NCBI GenBank assembly: GCA_963733135.1
Contig: CAVTBX010000004.1
Location: forward strand, 62,001-126,000
Reading direction: 5' to 3'
DNA from: CAVTBX01 sp963733135
GTDB lineage: Bacteria > Actinomycetota > Thermoleophilia > Gaiellales > Gaiellaceae
Length of the DNA stretch: 64,000 nt
Shown: positions 1 to 6,753 of the stretch, in pieces
How positions within the stretch are numbered: the stretch's first letter is position 1
Layout: each line of letters starts with the position of its first letter
Made by a program: the position numbers and the translations under genes
Notes under the pieces: model-generated
Seen by the model: the letters and a program-made list of their open reading frames with translations, nothing else
Database searches by the model: none
What the model was told of the DNA's origin: nothing

Positions 1-727
1 CGGCCGCCTCGACGAGCGCACGGCCGGTCGCCTCGCCGCCGTGGACGACGCCGGCCGGAAGCCCGTCGAGGATCTCCGCGAGGAGCGCCCCGCAGTACGG
101 CGTGTCCTCGGACGGCTTCAGTACCACCGTGTTTCCGGAGACGAGCGCGGCCGAGCTCATTCCGAGCGCCAGCGCCACCGGAAAGTTGAACGGTGCGATG
201 ACGCCGAAGACGCCGTAGGGCTTCAGCACGGAGCGGTTGCGCTCGGATTCGGAGAGCGAGCCGAGCGGCACCTCGTAGCCGCGGTTCTCCTCGAGGTGCG
301 CGCAGTACGTCTCGATGAGGTCGACGGCCTCCTCCACCTCGCCGATCGCCTCAAGCCGGGTCTTCCCTGTCTCGAGCGTGACCGCGACTGCGAGCTCGAT
401 ACGCCGGTCTCTGATCCGCTGAGCGGCTTCCTGGAGCGCCGCGATCCGCTCCTCGTACGGCGTCGAGCGCCAGCCCGGCTGCGCGGCACGCGCGCGGGCG
501 ACTGCTTCCTCGACGAGCTCCGCGCCTTCGCGCGCTCGGCTCGCGATCTCGTCCGTGTGGGAGGGGTTAGCGCGCTCGAAGACCTCGCCGGAGTCCCGCG
601 CCTCGCCGTCGATCGTGTGCGGAAGCGGCTCCACGTCGCGGCCGCGGGCGCGCTCGAGAGCGGCCTCGAACTCCGCGTCGAGCTCCGGCCCGGCGGAGCC
701 GCTCGTGTAGGTGATCCGCGTCGCCAT
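1..727 (-). CDS. aldehyde dehydrogenase, probably 1-pyrroline-5-carboxylate dehydrogenase (5' part only)
   Basis: The gene runs off the left edge, so only the first about 242 residues are visible. It reads as the NAD(P)-binding half of an aldehyde dehydrogenase: a helical N-terminus with ETGKTRLEAIGEVEEA, then YGVFGVIAPFNFPVAL (the PFNFP signature, about residues 170-185) and SGNTVVLKPSEDTP. The catalytic Cys and Glu lie beyond the edge. The ETGK...EVEEAVDLI and PFNFPVAL wording resembles L-glutamate gamma-semialdehyde dehydrogenases of proline catabolism, but other ALDH subfamilies cannot be excluded. The start is ATG at 727, with a GAGG about 6 nt upstream as ribosome site. Confidence 0.85.
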   Translation of the reverse strand, partial: MATRITYTSGSAGPELDAEFEAALERARGRDVEPLPHTIDGEARDSGEVFERANPSHTDEIASRAREGAELVEEAVARARAAQPGWRSTPYEERIAALQEAAQRIRDRRIELAVAVTLETGKTRLEAIGEVEEAVDLIETYCAHLEENRGYEVPLGSLSESERNRSVLKPYGVFGVIAPFNFPVALALGMSSAALVSGNTVVLKPSEDTPYCGALLAEILDGLPAGVVHGGEATGRALVEAA

Positions 728-819
728 CGTCCTCGCGGTCGGGACCTTCTCACACCGCGTGCCGCTGAGCCACGCGTTGCAGGGAACCCGCGGCGTCCAG
801 CCGGTGTAGGAGTGGAGCC

Positions 820-1389
820 ATGCAACGAGTCGGGTTCATAATCGCCTTCCTGGCCGCGACGGCGGCAATCGCTGCGCCGCCGGCGTCGGCGAAGTGGGGC
901 ATCGAGCTCGGATCGACGCCCACCACACTCGAGCCAGGCGATCCATGGGACGTCCAGGTTCGAGTGATCGGCGACCATCGGCCCGCCCCACCCGCAGCCC
1001 CGGTCGTCCGAATCAGGAGTCCCGAGACGGGGTTCTCGCAGGCGTACCGCTCACAGCCGGTCCCCGGGACGCGAAGGCTCTTCGAGGCGACGGTGGTGTT
1101 CCCTGAGGGAGGTCTGTGGCGGTACGACGTGCGCTATGCGGGGGCGCGGTTCACCTTCGAGCCGGTTCGGATCCAGCCGGGCTCGCAGTCGTCGGCCCGG
1201 TCGTCGAACGAGCAGCCCACACCCCCGGCGTCCCACAGCGAGCGTGACTTTCCGGTCTGGCAGCTTCTGGGCGGCTTGGCGATCGCCGCTCTCGTCGCCG
1301 GCACAGGGGCCGCCTGCGTGCGCAGGCGTAGGCTCCTCCCGTGGCCGGCCGCGCCATCGTCTGCCCGGACAGCTTCAAGGGGACGCTGA
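820..1389 (+). CDS. secreted/membrane-anchored hypothetical protein
   Basis: A 189-aa protein of unknown function. It has a Sec signal peptide (MQRVGFIIAFLAATAAIAA, cleavage likely after PPASA), then an about 100-residue extracellular domain that looks like a small beta-sandwich (VQVRVIGDHR, GLWRYDVRYAGARFTF), a Ser/Pro-rich linker, and a C-terminal hydrophobic helix (LLGGLAIAALVAGTGAACV) followed by CVRRRR, a stop-transfer signal. The architecture is that of a type I membrane-anchored surface protein, and the domain faintly resembles FixH/YtkA-like domains. Its 3' end overlaps the start of the glycerate kinase gene by 49 bp. Confidence 0.75.
   Translation: MQRVGFIIAFLAATAAIAAPPASAKWGIELGSTPTTLEPGDPWDVQVRVIGDHRPAPPAAPVVRIRSPETGFSQAYRSQPVPGTRRLFEATVVFPEGGLWRYDVRYAGARFTFEPVRIQPGSQSSARSSNEQPTPPASHSERDFPVWQLLGGLAIAALVAGTGAACVRRRRLLPWPAAPSSARTASRGR
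1329..1334 (+). promoter_or_regulatory. -10 hexamer TAGGCT, leaderless promoter of glycerate kinase
   Basis: TAGGCT ends exactly 6 nt before the GTG start at 1341, which would place transcription start on the G of the start codon. It lies within the 3' end of the preceding CDS. Confidence 0.55.
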
Positions 1390-2300
1390 CAGCGGCTGAG
1401 GTCGCAGCCGCGCTCGCGGCCGGGCTCCGTTCGGGCGGTCTCGAGGCCGTGGAGGCGCCGGCAGCAGATGGAGGCGAAGGCACGCTCGAGGTGCTCGGCG
1501 GCGAGCTCCGGCGAACGCACGTCGCCGACCCGCTCGGGCGCCCGGTTGAGGCCGAGTGGGCTCTGCTCCCGGACGGGAGCGCCGTTGTCGAGGCCGCGCG
1601 GGCGAGTGGCCTCGGGCTCGTGGCCGAAGGCGAGCGTGACGCCTGGGCGGCGTCGACGCGCGGTACGGGCGAGCTCATCGTGGCGGCGGCCGACGGCGCA
1701 CGGCGTGTGCTTGTCGCTGTCGGCGGGACGGCGACGACGGACGGAGGTGCGGGGGCGATTGCAGCGCTCGACTCGGCGAGCGTCGGGACGGAGATCGTGG
1801 TGCTCTGCGACGTCCGAACCGTGTGGGAGGACGCACCACGTGTCTTCGGGCCCCAGAAGGGAGCGGATCCGGACACCGTCGCTCGACTCGAGAGCCGTCT
1901 CGACAGGCTGGCCGCTCGCGCGCCCCGCGACCCGCGAGGCGTTCCCATGACCGGAGCGGGCGGCGGGCTCTCGGGCGGGCTTTGGGCCTGGCGCGACGCG
2001 CGGCTCGTCCCTGGCGCGGCCTACGTCCTCGACGCAATCGGGCTCGATGCGATGCTCGCCGGTGCGACGCTCTGCGTCACCGGCGAGGGTCAACTCGACG
2101 ACCAGACCTCCGAGGGCAAGGTTGTCGCCGAGGTCGCGGCACGCTGCCGCCGCGCGGGTGTTCCATGCCACGCAGTCGTCGGCGCCGATGCGTCGGGTGA
2201 CAAGGCGCTCGGCCTGGCAAGCGTCCGCGAGGCAGGGACTCTCGATGAGCTCGAGGCGGCCGGCGCGGCCCTCGCGCGCGATCCGGCGGCCAGGCCGTAG
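1341..2300 (+). CDS. glycerate 2-kinase
   Basis: ATP-dependent glycerate kinase of the GarK/GlxK family, which makes 2-phosphoglycerate from D-glycerate. The signatures are in place: VCPDSFKGTLTAAEVA at the N-terminus, PAADGGEGTLEVL, the glycine-rich GGTATTDGGAGA, and MTGAGGGLSGGL with TGEGQLDDQTSEGK in the C-terminal half. At 319 aa it is about 50-60 residues shorter than typical family members, missing mid-domain segments rather than motifs. The GTG start lies 6 nt after a TAGGCT hexamer, inside the end of the upstream gene. With the glycolate operon 3 kb away it fits glyoxylate/glycerate carbon salvage, although it is not in that operon. Confidence 0.9.
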   Translation: MAGRAIVCPDSFKGTLTAAEVAAALAAGLRSGGLEAVEAPAADGGEGTLEVLGGELRRTHVADPLGRPVEAEWALLPDGSAVVEAARASGLGLVAEGERDAWAASTRGTGELIVAAADGARRVLVAVGGTATTDGGAGAIAALDSASVGTEIVVLCDVRTVWEDAPRVFGPQKGADPDTVARLESRLDRLAARAPRDPRGVPMTGAGGGLSGGLWAWRDARLVPGAAYVLDAIGLDAMLAGATLCVTGEGQLDDQTSEGKVVAEVAARCRRAGVPCHAVVGADASGDKALGLASVREAGTLDELEAAGAALARDPAARP

Positions 2301-2303
2301 GCT
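2298..2303 (+). promoter_or_regulatory. -10 hexamer TAGGCT upstream of usp
   Basis: TAGGCT, whose TAG is also the stop codon of glycerate kinase, lies 8 nt before the ATG at 2312. Spacing is 2 nt wider than at most leaderless sites in the window. Confidence 0.45.
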
Positions 2304-2311
2304 GTCGCGCG

Positions 2312-2710
2312 ATGGCGGACTCCATGCAGACGATCGTGGTCGCCTACGACGATCCCGGCTCGGCGACTCTCGAGCGAGCGGCCGCGTTGGCGCTGGCGCT
2401 GGGCTCGCGCCTGGTCGTGACGAACGTGGCCGCTGCGGCCGAGGGCACCGAGTACGACGAGGCCGACCGAGAGGCGAGCGGCAAGCTCGAGGAGGCCCGC
2501 GGCGTGCTCGAGGCCCAGAGAGTCGAGGCGGAGTACGTGCTGATCGCAGGCCATCCGGGAGAGGCGATCGTCCAGCTCGCGGCCGAGCGCAAGGCAGACC
2601 TGATCGTCGTCGGCACCCGCCGCAAGCGCTTCTTCGAGCGCCTGGTCGAGGGCAGCGTCCTCCAAGAAGTCCTGCGGCGCGCCGACTGCGACGTCCTCGT
2701 CGTCCGCTGA
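2312..2710 (+). CDS. universal stress protein, UspA family
   Basis: A single-domain 132-aa Usp. It has the usual N-terminal strand (TIVVAYDDPGSATLERAA) and the C-terminal strand ending ADCDVLVVR. The ATP-binding motif G-2x-G-9x-G(S/T) is present as GTRRKRFFERLVEGS: the first and last glycines are kept, but the middle glycine is arginine, so nucleotide binding may be altered. It starts 12 nt after the glycerate kinase stop and is followed by a palindrome-rich intergenic stretch. Cytoplasmic; the client or stress signal cannot be told from sequence. Confidence 0.88.
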   Translation: MADSMQTIVVAYDDPGSATLERAAALALALGSRLVVTNVAAAAEGTEYDEADREASGKLEEARGVLEAQRVEAEYVLIAGHPGEAIVQLAAERKADLIVVGTRRKRFFERLVEGSVLQEVLRRADCDVLVVR

Positions 2711-2763
2711 CGACCAACGGTCCCGCCACCACCTCTGACTTGCTGCCGTCTGGCTGGAACCCG

Positions 2764-2790
2764 AGCCTTGTAACAGACTGTTACAAGGCT
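2764..2790. repeat. 27-bp palindrome, copy 1 of the TAACAG-CTGTTA repeat
   Basis: The arms 2764-2776 and 2778-2790 are perfectly complementary (13 bp, AGCCTTGTAACAG / CTGTTACAAGGCT) around a single A. Flanking GAACC/GGTTC can lengthen the stem. It lies between the convergent 3' ends of usp and malate synthase, so a promoter role is unlikely. A 21-nt core is repeated exactly inside glcE at 6628-6648. Confidence 0.85.
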
Positions 2791-2827
2791 GGTTCGGCTG
2801 CTGAAATCCGAGCGGCAGCGCGGTTTC

Positions 2828-2855
2828 GACCTAGTTAACAGTGTGTTACAAGGTC
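2828..2855. repeat. imperfect palindrome, diverged copy 2 of the TAACAG-CTGTTA repeat
   Basis: GACCTAGTTAACA and TGTTACAAGGTC flank a short spacer and form an imperfect stem. The right arm TGTTACAAGG is shared with the other two copies. Confidence 0.65.
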
Positions 2856-2884
2856 AGAGTCGGCGCACGGTTGCGACGAAAGCG

Positions 2885-4495
2885 TCACACCTCGCCGCGG
2901 GCTTCGAGCGCGAGGAGCACTTCGTAGGCCGGGAGCGTCAGGAACTCCTCGAACTCCTCGGCGAGCGCCACCTGCTCGAAGAGCGCCCGTGACTCCTCCG
3001 GGCGGCCCTGCTCGTAGAACCACTCGTCGTTTCCGACCTCGCCGCGGATCTGCTCGAGCTCGGATCCAGCCACGTCGCGCACGAGATCGGCGGTCACGGT
3101 CCGCCCGTCGTCGAGCTCGGCGCCGACCGCCACCCACTGCCAGACCTGCGAGCGTGCGATCTCGGCGGTGGCGGCATCCTCCATGAGGCCGTAGATCCCG
3201 GCGGCACCGCTGCCCCGGAGCCAGGACGAGATGTACTGGATGCCGACGTTGACGTCGCTTCGGAGGCCCTCCTCGGTGATCGAGCCGGGCGTCGAGGCGA
3301 CGTCGAGGAGATCTACGGTCACCACCTCGACGTCCTCCCGCTGCCGCCCGACCTGGTTCGGCCGATCGCCGAGGACTGCGTCGAGCTCGCGACGCGCAAC
3401 CGGCACCGAGTCCGGATGGGCAACCCAGGTGCCGTCGAAGCCGTCGCCAGCCTCGCGCCGCTTGTCCGCCGCGACCTGCTCGAGCGCCTGCTGGTTTCGC
3501 TCCGGATCCTTGCGGCTCGGCACGAACGCCGACATGCCGCCCATCGCGTGCGCCCCGCGCCGGTGGCAGGTCTTCACGAGCAGCTCCGTGTAGGCCCGCA
3601 TGAACGGCGCCGTCATCTTCACCTCGTTCCGATCCGGCAGCACGAACTCGGGCCGCGTCCGGAACGTCTTGATGAGGGAGAACTGGTAGTCCCAGCGCCC
3701 CGCGTTCAGGCCGGCCGAGTGGTCACGGAGCTCCCACAGGATCTCGTCCATCTCGAACGCCGCCCAGATCGTCTCCACGAGGACTGTGGCCTTGATCGAG
3801 CCGTGCGGAATGCCAAGCCGCTCCTCGGAGTAGGCGAAGACGTCGTTCCAGAGGCGAGCCTCCAGGTGGCTCTGGAGCTTGGGGACGTAGAACCAAGGCC
3901 CGAAGCCATGCTCGAGCAGCGTCGCGGCATTTCTGGAGGCGTAGAGCCCGAAGTCGAAGAGCGAGGCCGAGATCGGCTCGCCGTCCACCTCGACGTGCTT
4001 TTCCGGAAGGTGCCAGCCGCGCGGGCGCACGAGCAGGACGGCCGGCTCGTCGACGAGGCGATACTCGCGCCCGGTGGCGGGATCGTCGAACTCGATCGTC
4101 CGCTCGATGGCATCCGTGAGGTTCCGCTGCCCCTCGACCATGTTTCGCCAGGTCGGGGAGTTCGCATCCTCGAGGTCGGCCATGAAGCAGCGGGCGCCCG
4201 AGTTCAGGGCGTTCACGACCATCTTCCGGTCGGTCGGCCCGGTGATCTCTACTCGGCGGTCCTGTAGACGTTCGGGAACGGGGGCGACCTGCCAGTCGCC
4301 TTCGCGAATCTCGCGCGTCTCCGGGAGGAAGTCGAGCGTGCCGCCGGCGTCGATTTCGACCTGGCGCTCCGCGCGCCGTGCGAGGAGCTCGTGTCTGCGG
4401 GAGCCGAACTCGCGCTCCAGCTCCTCGACGAAGCCGACCGCCTCCGAGGTCAGCACATCCTCGAAGCCGTCCGTCGGGCCGCCAAGTTCAGGCAC
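2885..4495 (-). CDS. aceB: malate synthase (A-type)
   Basis: Condenses glyoxylate with acetyl-CoA to give malate. The 536-aa length matches malate synthase A (about 530). Recognisable blocks in order: ITGPTDRKMVVNALNSGA, CFMADLEDANSPTW, LLVRPRGWHLPEKH, YVPKLQSHLEARLWNDVF, the catalytic-loop region ATVLVETIWAAFEMDEIL, LNAGRWDYQFSLIKTF, and the C-terminal SDVNVGIQYISSWLRGSGAA. GTG at 4495 is chosen because it overlaps the end of glcF by 8 bp, and homology begins just after it (VPELGGPTDGFEDVL). It is the last gene of glcDEF-aceB, where it consumes the glyoxylate made by glycolate oxidase. No isocitrate lyase is nearby. Confidence 0.96.
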   Translation of the reverse strand: MPELGGPTDGFEDVLTSEAVGFVEELEREFGSRRHELLARRAERQVEIDAGGTLDFLPETREIREGDWQVAPVPERLQDRRVEITGPTDRKMVVNALNSGARCFMADLEDANSPTWRNMVEGQRNLTDAIERTIEFDDPATGREYRLVDEPAVLLVRPRGWHLPEKHVEVDGEPISASLFDFGLYASRNAATLLEHGFGPWFYVPKLQSHLEARLWNDVFAYSEERLGIPHGSIKATVLVETIWAAFEMDEILWELRDHSAGLNAGRWDYQFSLIKTFRTRPEFVLPDRNEVKMTAPFMRAYTELLVKTCHRRGAHAMGGMSAFVPSRKDPERNQQALEQVAADKRREAGDGFDGTWVAHPDSVPVARRELDAVLGDRPNQVGRQREDVEVVTVDLLDVASTPGSITEEGLRSDVNVGIQYISSWLRGSGAAGIYGLMEDAATAEIARSQVWQWVAVGAELDDGRTVTADLVRDVAGSELEQIRGEVGNDEWFYEQGRPEESRALFEQVALAEEFEEFLTLPAYEVLLALEARGEV

Positions 4496-5744
4496 GGTTC
4501 CGCCCCTCGATCGCCATGAGCAGGAGCTCGGCCGGATGGTAGACGGGCACGGGCCGATCCTGGTGCGCGGCGATCTGGAGCGCGCACCCGGGATTGGCGG
4601 CGGCGATCGCTTCGGCACCGGTCGCGGCCAGGTTCGCCGCCTTGCGCCGCCCGAGCTCCGCGGCCGGTTCCGGGTTCAGCAGGTTCCAGATCCCGGCCGA
4701 TCCGCAGCAGATCTCCCACTCGGCCGGCTCGACGAGCTCGAGCTCGGGAATCGACCGCAGCGCCTCCCTCGGCTCGAGGCGGACGCCTTGCGCGTGCGCC
4801 AGATGGCAGGCGTCGTGGTAGGCGACACGGAGCGGCACGGACGCTCGCGGCGCGCGCGGCTCGCCCACGAGCTCGGAGAAGTCTCTGACCCGTCCTGCGA
4901 AGTCCAGCGCTCGCTCGGCCCAGTCTCGATCGTCCGAGAAGAGCTCCCCGTACGCCTTCATCGACGAGCCGCAGCCGGCGGCGTTGACGCACACGAGGTC
5001 GCAGCCGTCGAACGCCTGCATCGTCTCCTTCGCGCGCTCGCGCGCCTCGTCCTCGTAGCCGGTGTGGAACTGGAGGGCACCGCAACACCGCGGTGCCTTG
5101 GGGATCCGCACCTCGTAGCCTTCGGCCGCCAAGACCCGGGCCGTAGCGTCGTTGACATGGCCGAAGAAGACGCGCTGGACGCAACCTTGTAGGAGGCCCA
5201 CGGTTGCACGGCGCTCACCGATGGCCTCCATCCGCTCCGGCAGCCGCGGCGCCCGACCTCGGGGAATCCCGCGCCCGAGCCGAGCCAGCGCCCCGAGCCG
5301 CGTGGAGGCAGGAAAGAGCCGGCGGCCGAGCCCGAGACTCCGCTCGAGGCCAACCAGCGGGCGGAGCCGCCGGAGCCTGTCGGGTCGCGTGAACGTGGCG
5401 AACACGAGTTGCCGGAACAGCCGCTCGCCTCCGCTCCTATCGTGATGCCGCTCGACCTGCGGCCGCGCGCGCTCGATGAGCCGGTCATAGCGAACGCCGG
5501 ACGGGCACGCGGTCACGCAAGCCATGCACCCGAGGCAGCGGTCGAGGTGGAGCGCCAGCTCATCCGAGAGGGTGGCAGCCGGCTCGAGCGCCTCGGCCAT
5601 GAGAACGATGCGGCCGCGAGGCGAGTCCATCTCCTCGTTCCAGAGCGATGTGTAGGTCGGGCACGTCGGCAGGCAGAACCCGCAGTGGACGCAGGTCTCG
5701 ATGTCGGAGAGCAGCGGCGGGCGGTGCGTGTCGAAGGCCGTCAC
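4488..5744 (-). CDS. glcF: glycolate oxidase iron-sulfur subunit GlcF
   Basis: The Fe-S subunit of the GlcDEF glycolate dehydrogenase, 418 aa. Two ferredoxin-type clusters are visible near the N-terminus: CVHCGFCLPTCPTY and CLGCMACVTACPSGV. The C-terminal half has two CCG domains, with PRCCGALQFHTGY and EICCGSAGIWN. It passes electrons from the flavin subunits to the membrane quinone pool. The GTG start at 5744 overlaps the glcE stop in GTGA, which is a translational-coupling arrangement. Confidence 0.95.
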   Translation of the reverse strand: MTAFDTHRPPLLSDIETCVHCGFCLPTCPTYTSLWNEEMDSPRGRIVLMAEALEPAATLSDELALHLDRCLGCMACVTACPSGVRYDRLIERARPQVERHHDRSGGERLFRQLVFATFTRPDRLRRLRPLVGLERSLGLGRRLFPASTRLGALARLGRGIPRGRAPRLPERMEAIGERRATVGLLQGCVQRVFFGHVNDATARVLAAEGYEVRIPKAPRCCGALQFHTGYEDEARERAKETMQAFDGCDLVCVNAAGCGSSMKAYGELFSDDRDWAERALDFAGRVRDFSELVGEPRAPRASVPLRVAYHDACHLAHAQGVRLEPREALRSIPELELVEPAEWEICCGSAGIWNLLNPEPAAELGRRKAANLAATGAEAIAAANPGCALQIAAHQDRPVPVYHPAELLLMAIEGRNRA

Positions 5745-6751
5745 GCGAGCAAGGCCGCGTGGATGTCGAACCGCTCGCGCACCCGGCGCCTGAGTTCGGC
5801 CTCGACCGGGCTCGGCTCGCGCTCCGGGAACTCCGCCCTGACGCAGTCCTCGTCCGCACCCGCGAACCAAGCAAGCCCGAGCCCACCGCGGCCGACGAGC
5901 GAGCCGCCCGCACGGTCGGCTGCCCGGCAGAGCCGCGGCCAGTCCGTCTGGAGCGCCGAGACCCGAAGGGCGCCGCGCTGGTCCTCGCGCTGCCGTGCCC
6001 AGAGATCGTCGTCGTCCTCGACCACCCGACCGCCGACCGCGGCCGCGCGCTCGGCCGCCCGTACGCCGGCGAAGCGCGCGAGCACTGTGCCGCGCCGGTC
6101 CTCCCGACGCACGTCCAGCGACTCGAGCTCCAGGGGCGCGTGCGATAGCTCAATAACGCGGCGGCCGAGCTCGTCCGCGTTTGCGGGCTCGAAGACGGCC
6201 GTCGCCCGCGTACGCGGGATCGGGTGCAGGCGCACGACAACCTCGAGGATGATCCCGAGCGTTGCGCGGGAGCCGGCGACGAGCTTGGCCAGGTCATACC
6301 CGGCCACGTTCTTGATCACCTTGCCACCCGACCGGGCCACGGTTCCGTCCGAGAGGGCGACGGCGACGCCGATCACGAGGTCACGGACGCCGCCGTAGCG
6401 GTGGCGAAGCGGGCCCGAATCCGCCGTAGCGACGATCCCGCCAATCGTCGCCTCCGGGTGTGGCGGATCGAGCGCCAGCATCTGTCCTTCGGCCGCGAAG
6501 ACCTCCTGCGCCCGCGTGAGCGGGACGCCCGCCTGAAGGATGGCAGTCAAGTCGCCCGGGTTGTGCTCGACGATCTCGTCCAGCCCAGCCGTCGAGAGCT
6601 CCACGCCGGCCTCGGCCCCCGAGTCAAGTAACAGACTGTTACAAGGCTCCTTCGTCCTGCCCCCGACGATTCGGACACTGAGGCCCGCTTCGGCGGCCTC
6701 GCGCAGGGCGTCAGCGGCGCTCGCGTAGTCCTGCGGGGTCTCTTGGCGCAC
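5741..6751 (-). CDS. glcE: glycolate oxidase FAD-binding subunit GlcE
   Basis: A 336-aa FAD_binding_4 protein, the small flavin subunit of glycolate oxidase. VRIVGGRTK is followed by VELSTAGLDEIVEHNPGDLT, LALDPPHPEATIGGIVATADSGPLRHRYGGVRDLVIG and KVIKNVAGYDLAKLVAGSRATLG, all typical of GlcE. The GTG start is 2 nt past the glcD stop. Oddity: residues EPCNSLLLDSG, just after GGRTK in the FAD-binding region, are encoded by a copy of the TAACAG-CTGTTA palindrome and include a TTA codon that is rare in this GC-rich genome. Related enzymes have a short, differently composed loop here. Confidence 0.92.
   Translation of the reverse strand: MRQETPQDYASAADALREAAEAGLSVRIVGGRTKEPCNSLLLDSGAEAGVELSTAGLDEIVEHNPGDLTAILQAGVPLTRAQEVFAAEGQMLALDPPHPEATIGGIVATADSGPLRHRYGGVRDLVIGVAVALSDGTVARSGGKVIKNVAGYDLAKLVAGSRATLGIILEVVVRLHPIPRTRATAVFEPANADELGRRVIELSHAPLELESLDVRREDRRGTVLARFAGVRAAERAAAVGGRVVEDDDDLWARQREDQRGALRVSALQTDWPRLCRAADRAGGSLVGRGGLGLAWFAGADEDCVRAEFPEREPSPVEAELRRRVRERFDIHAALLA
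6624..6650. repeat. TAACAG-CTGTTA palindrome, in-frame copy inside glcE
   Basis: GTAACAGACTGTTACAAGGC is identical to the core of the palindrome at 2764-2790 but lies inside an intact reading frame. Read on the minus strand it encodes PCNSLLL with codons TGT, AGT, TTA and CTT, which are unusual for this genome. This resembles protein-coding palindromic elements known from other bacteria. Confidence 0.8.
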
Positions 6752-6753
6752 GG

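Noticed and set aside
2764..2855. Palindromes as an intrinsic terminator for usp or malate synthase
   Set aside because: The stems are moderately AT-rich and lack a following T-tract; a copy inside a CDS also argues against a terminator role.
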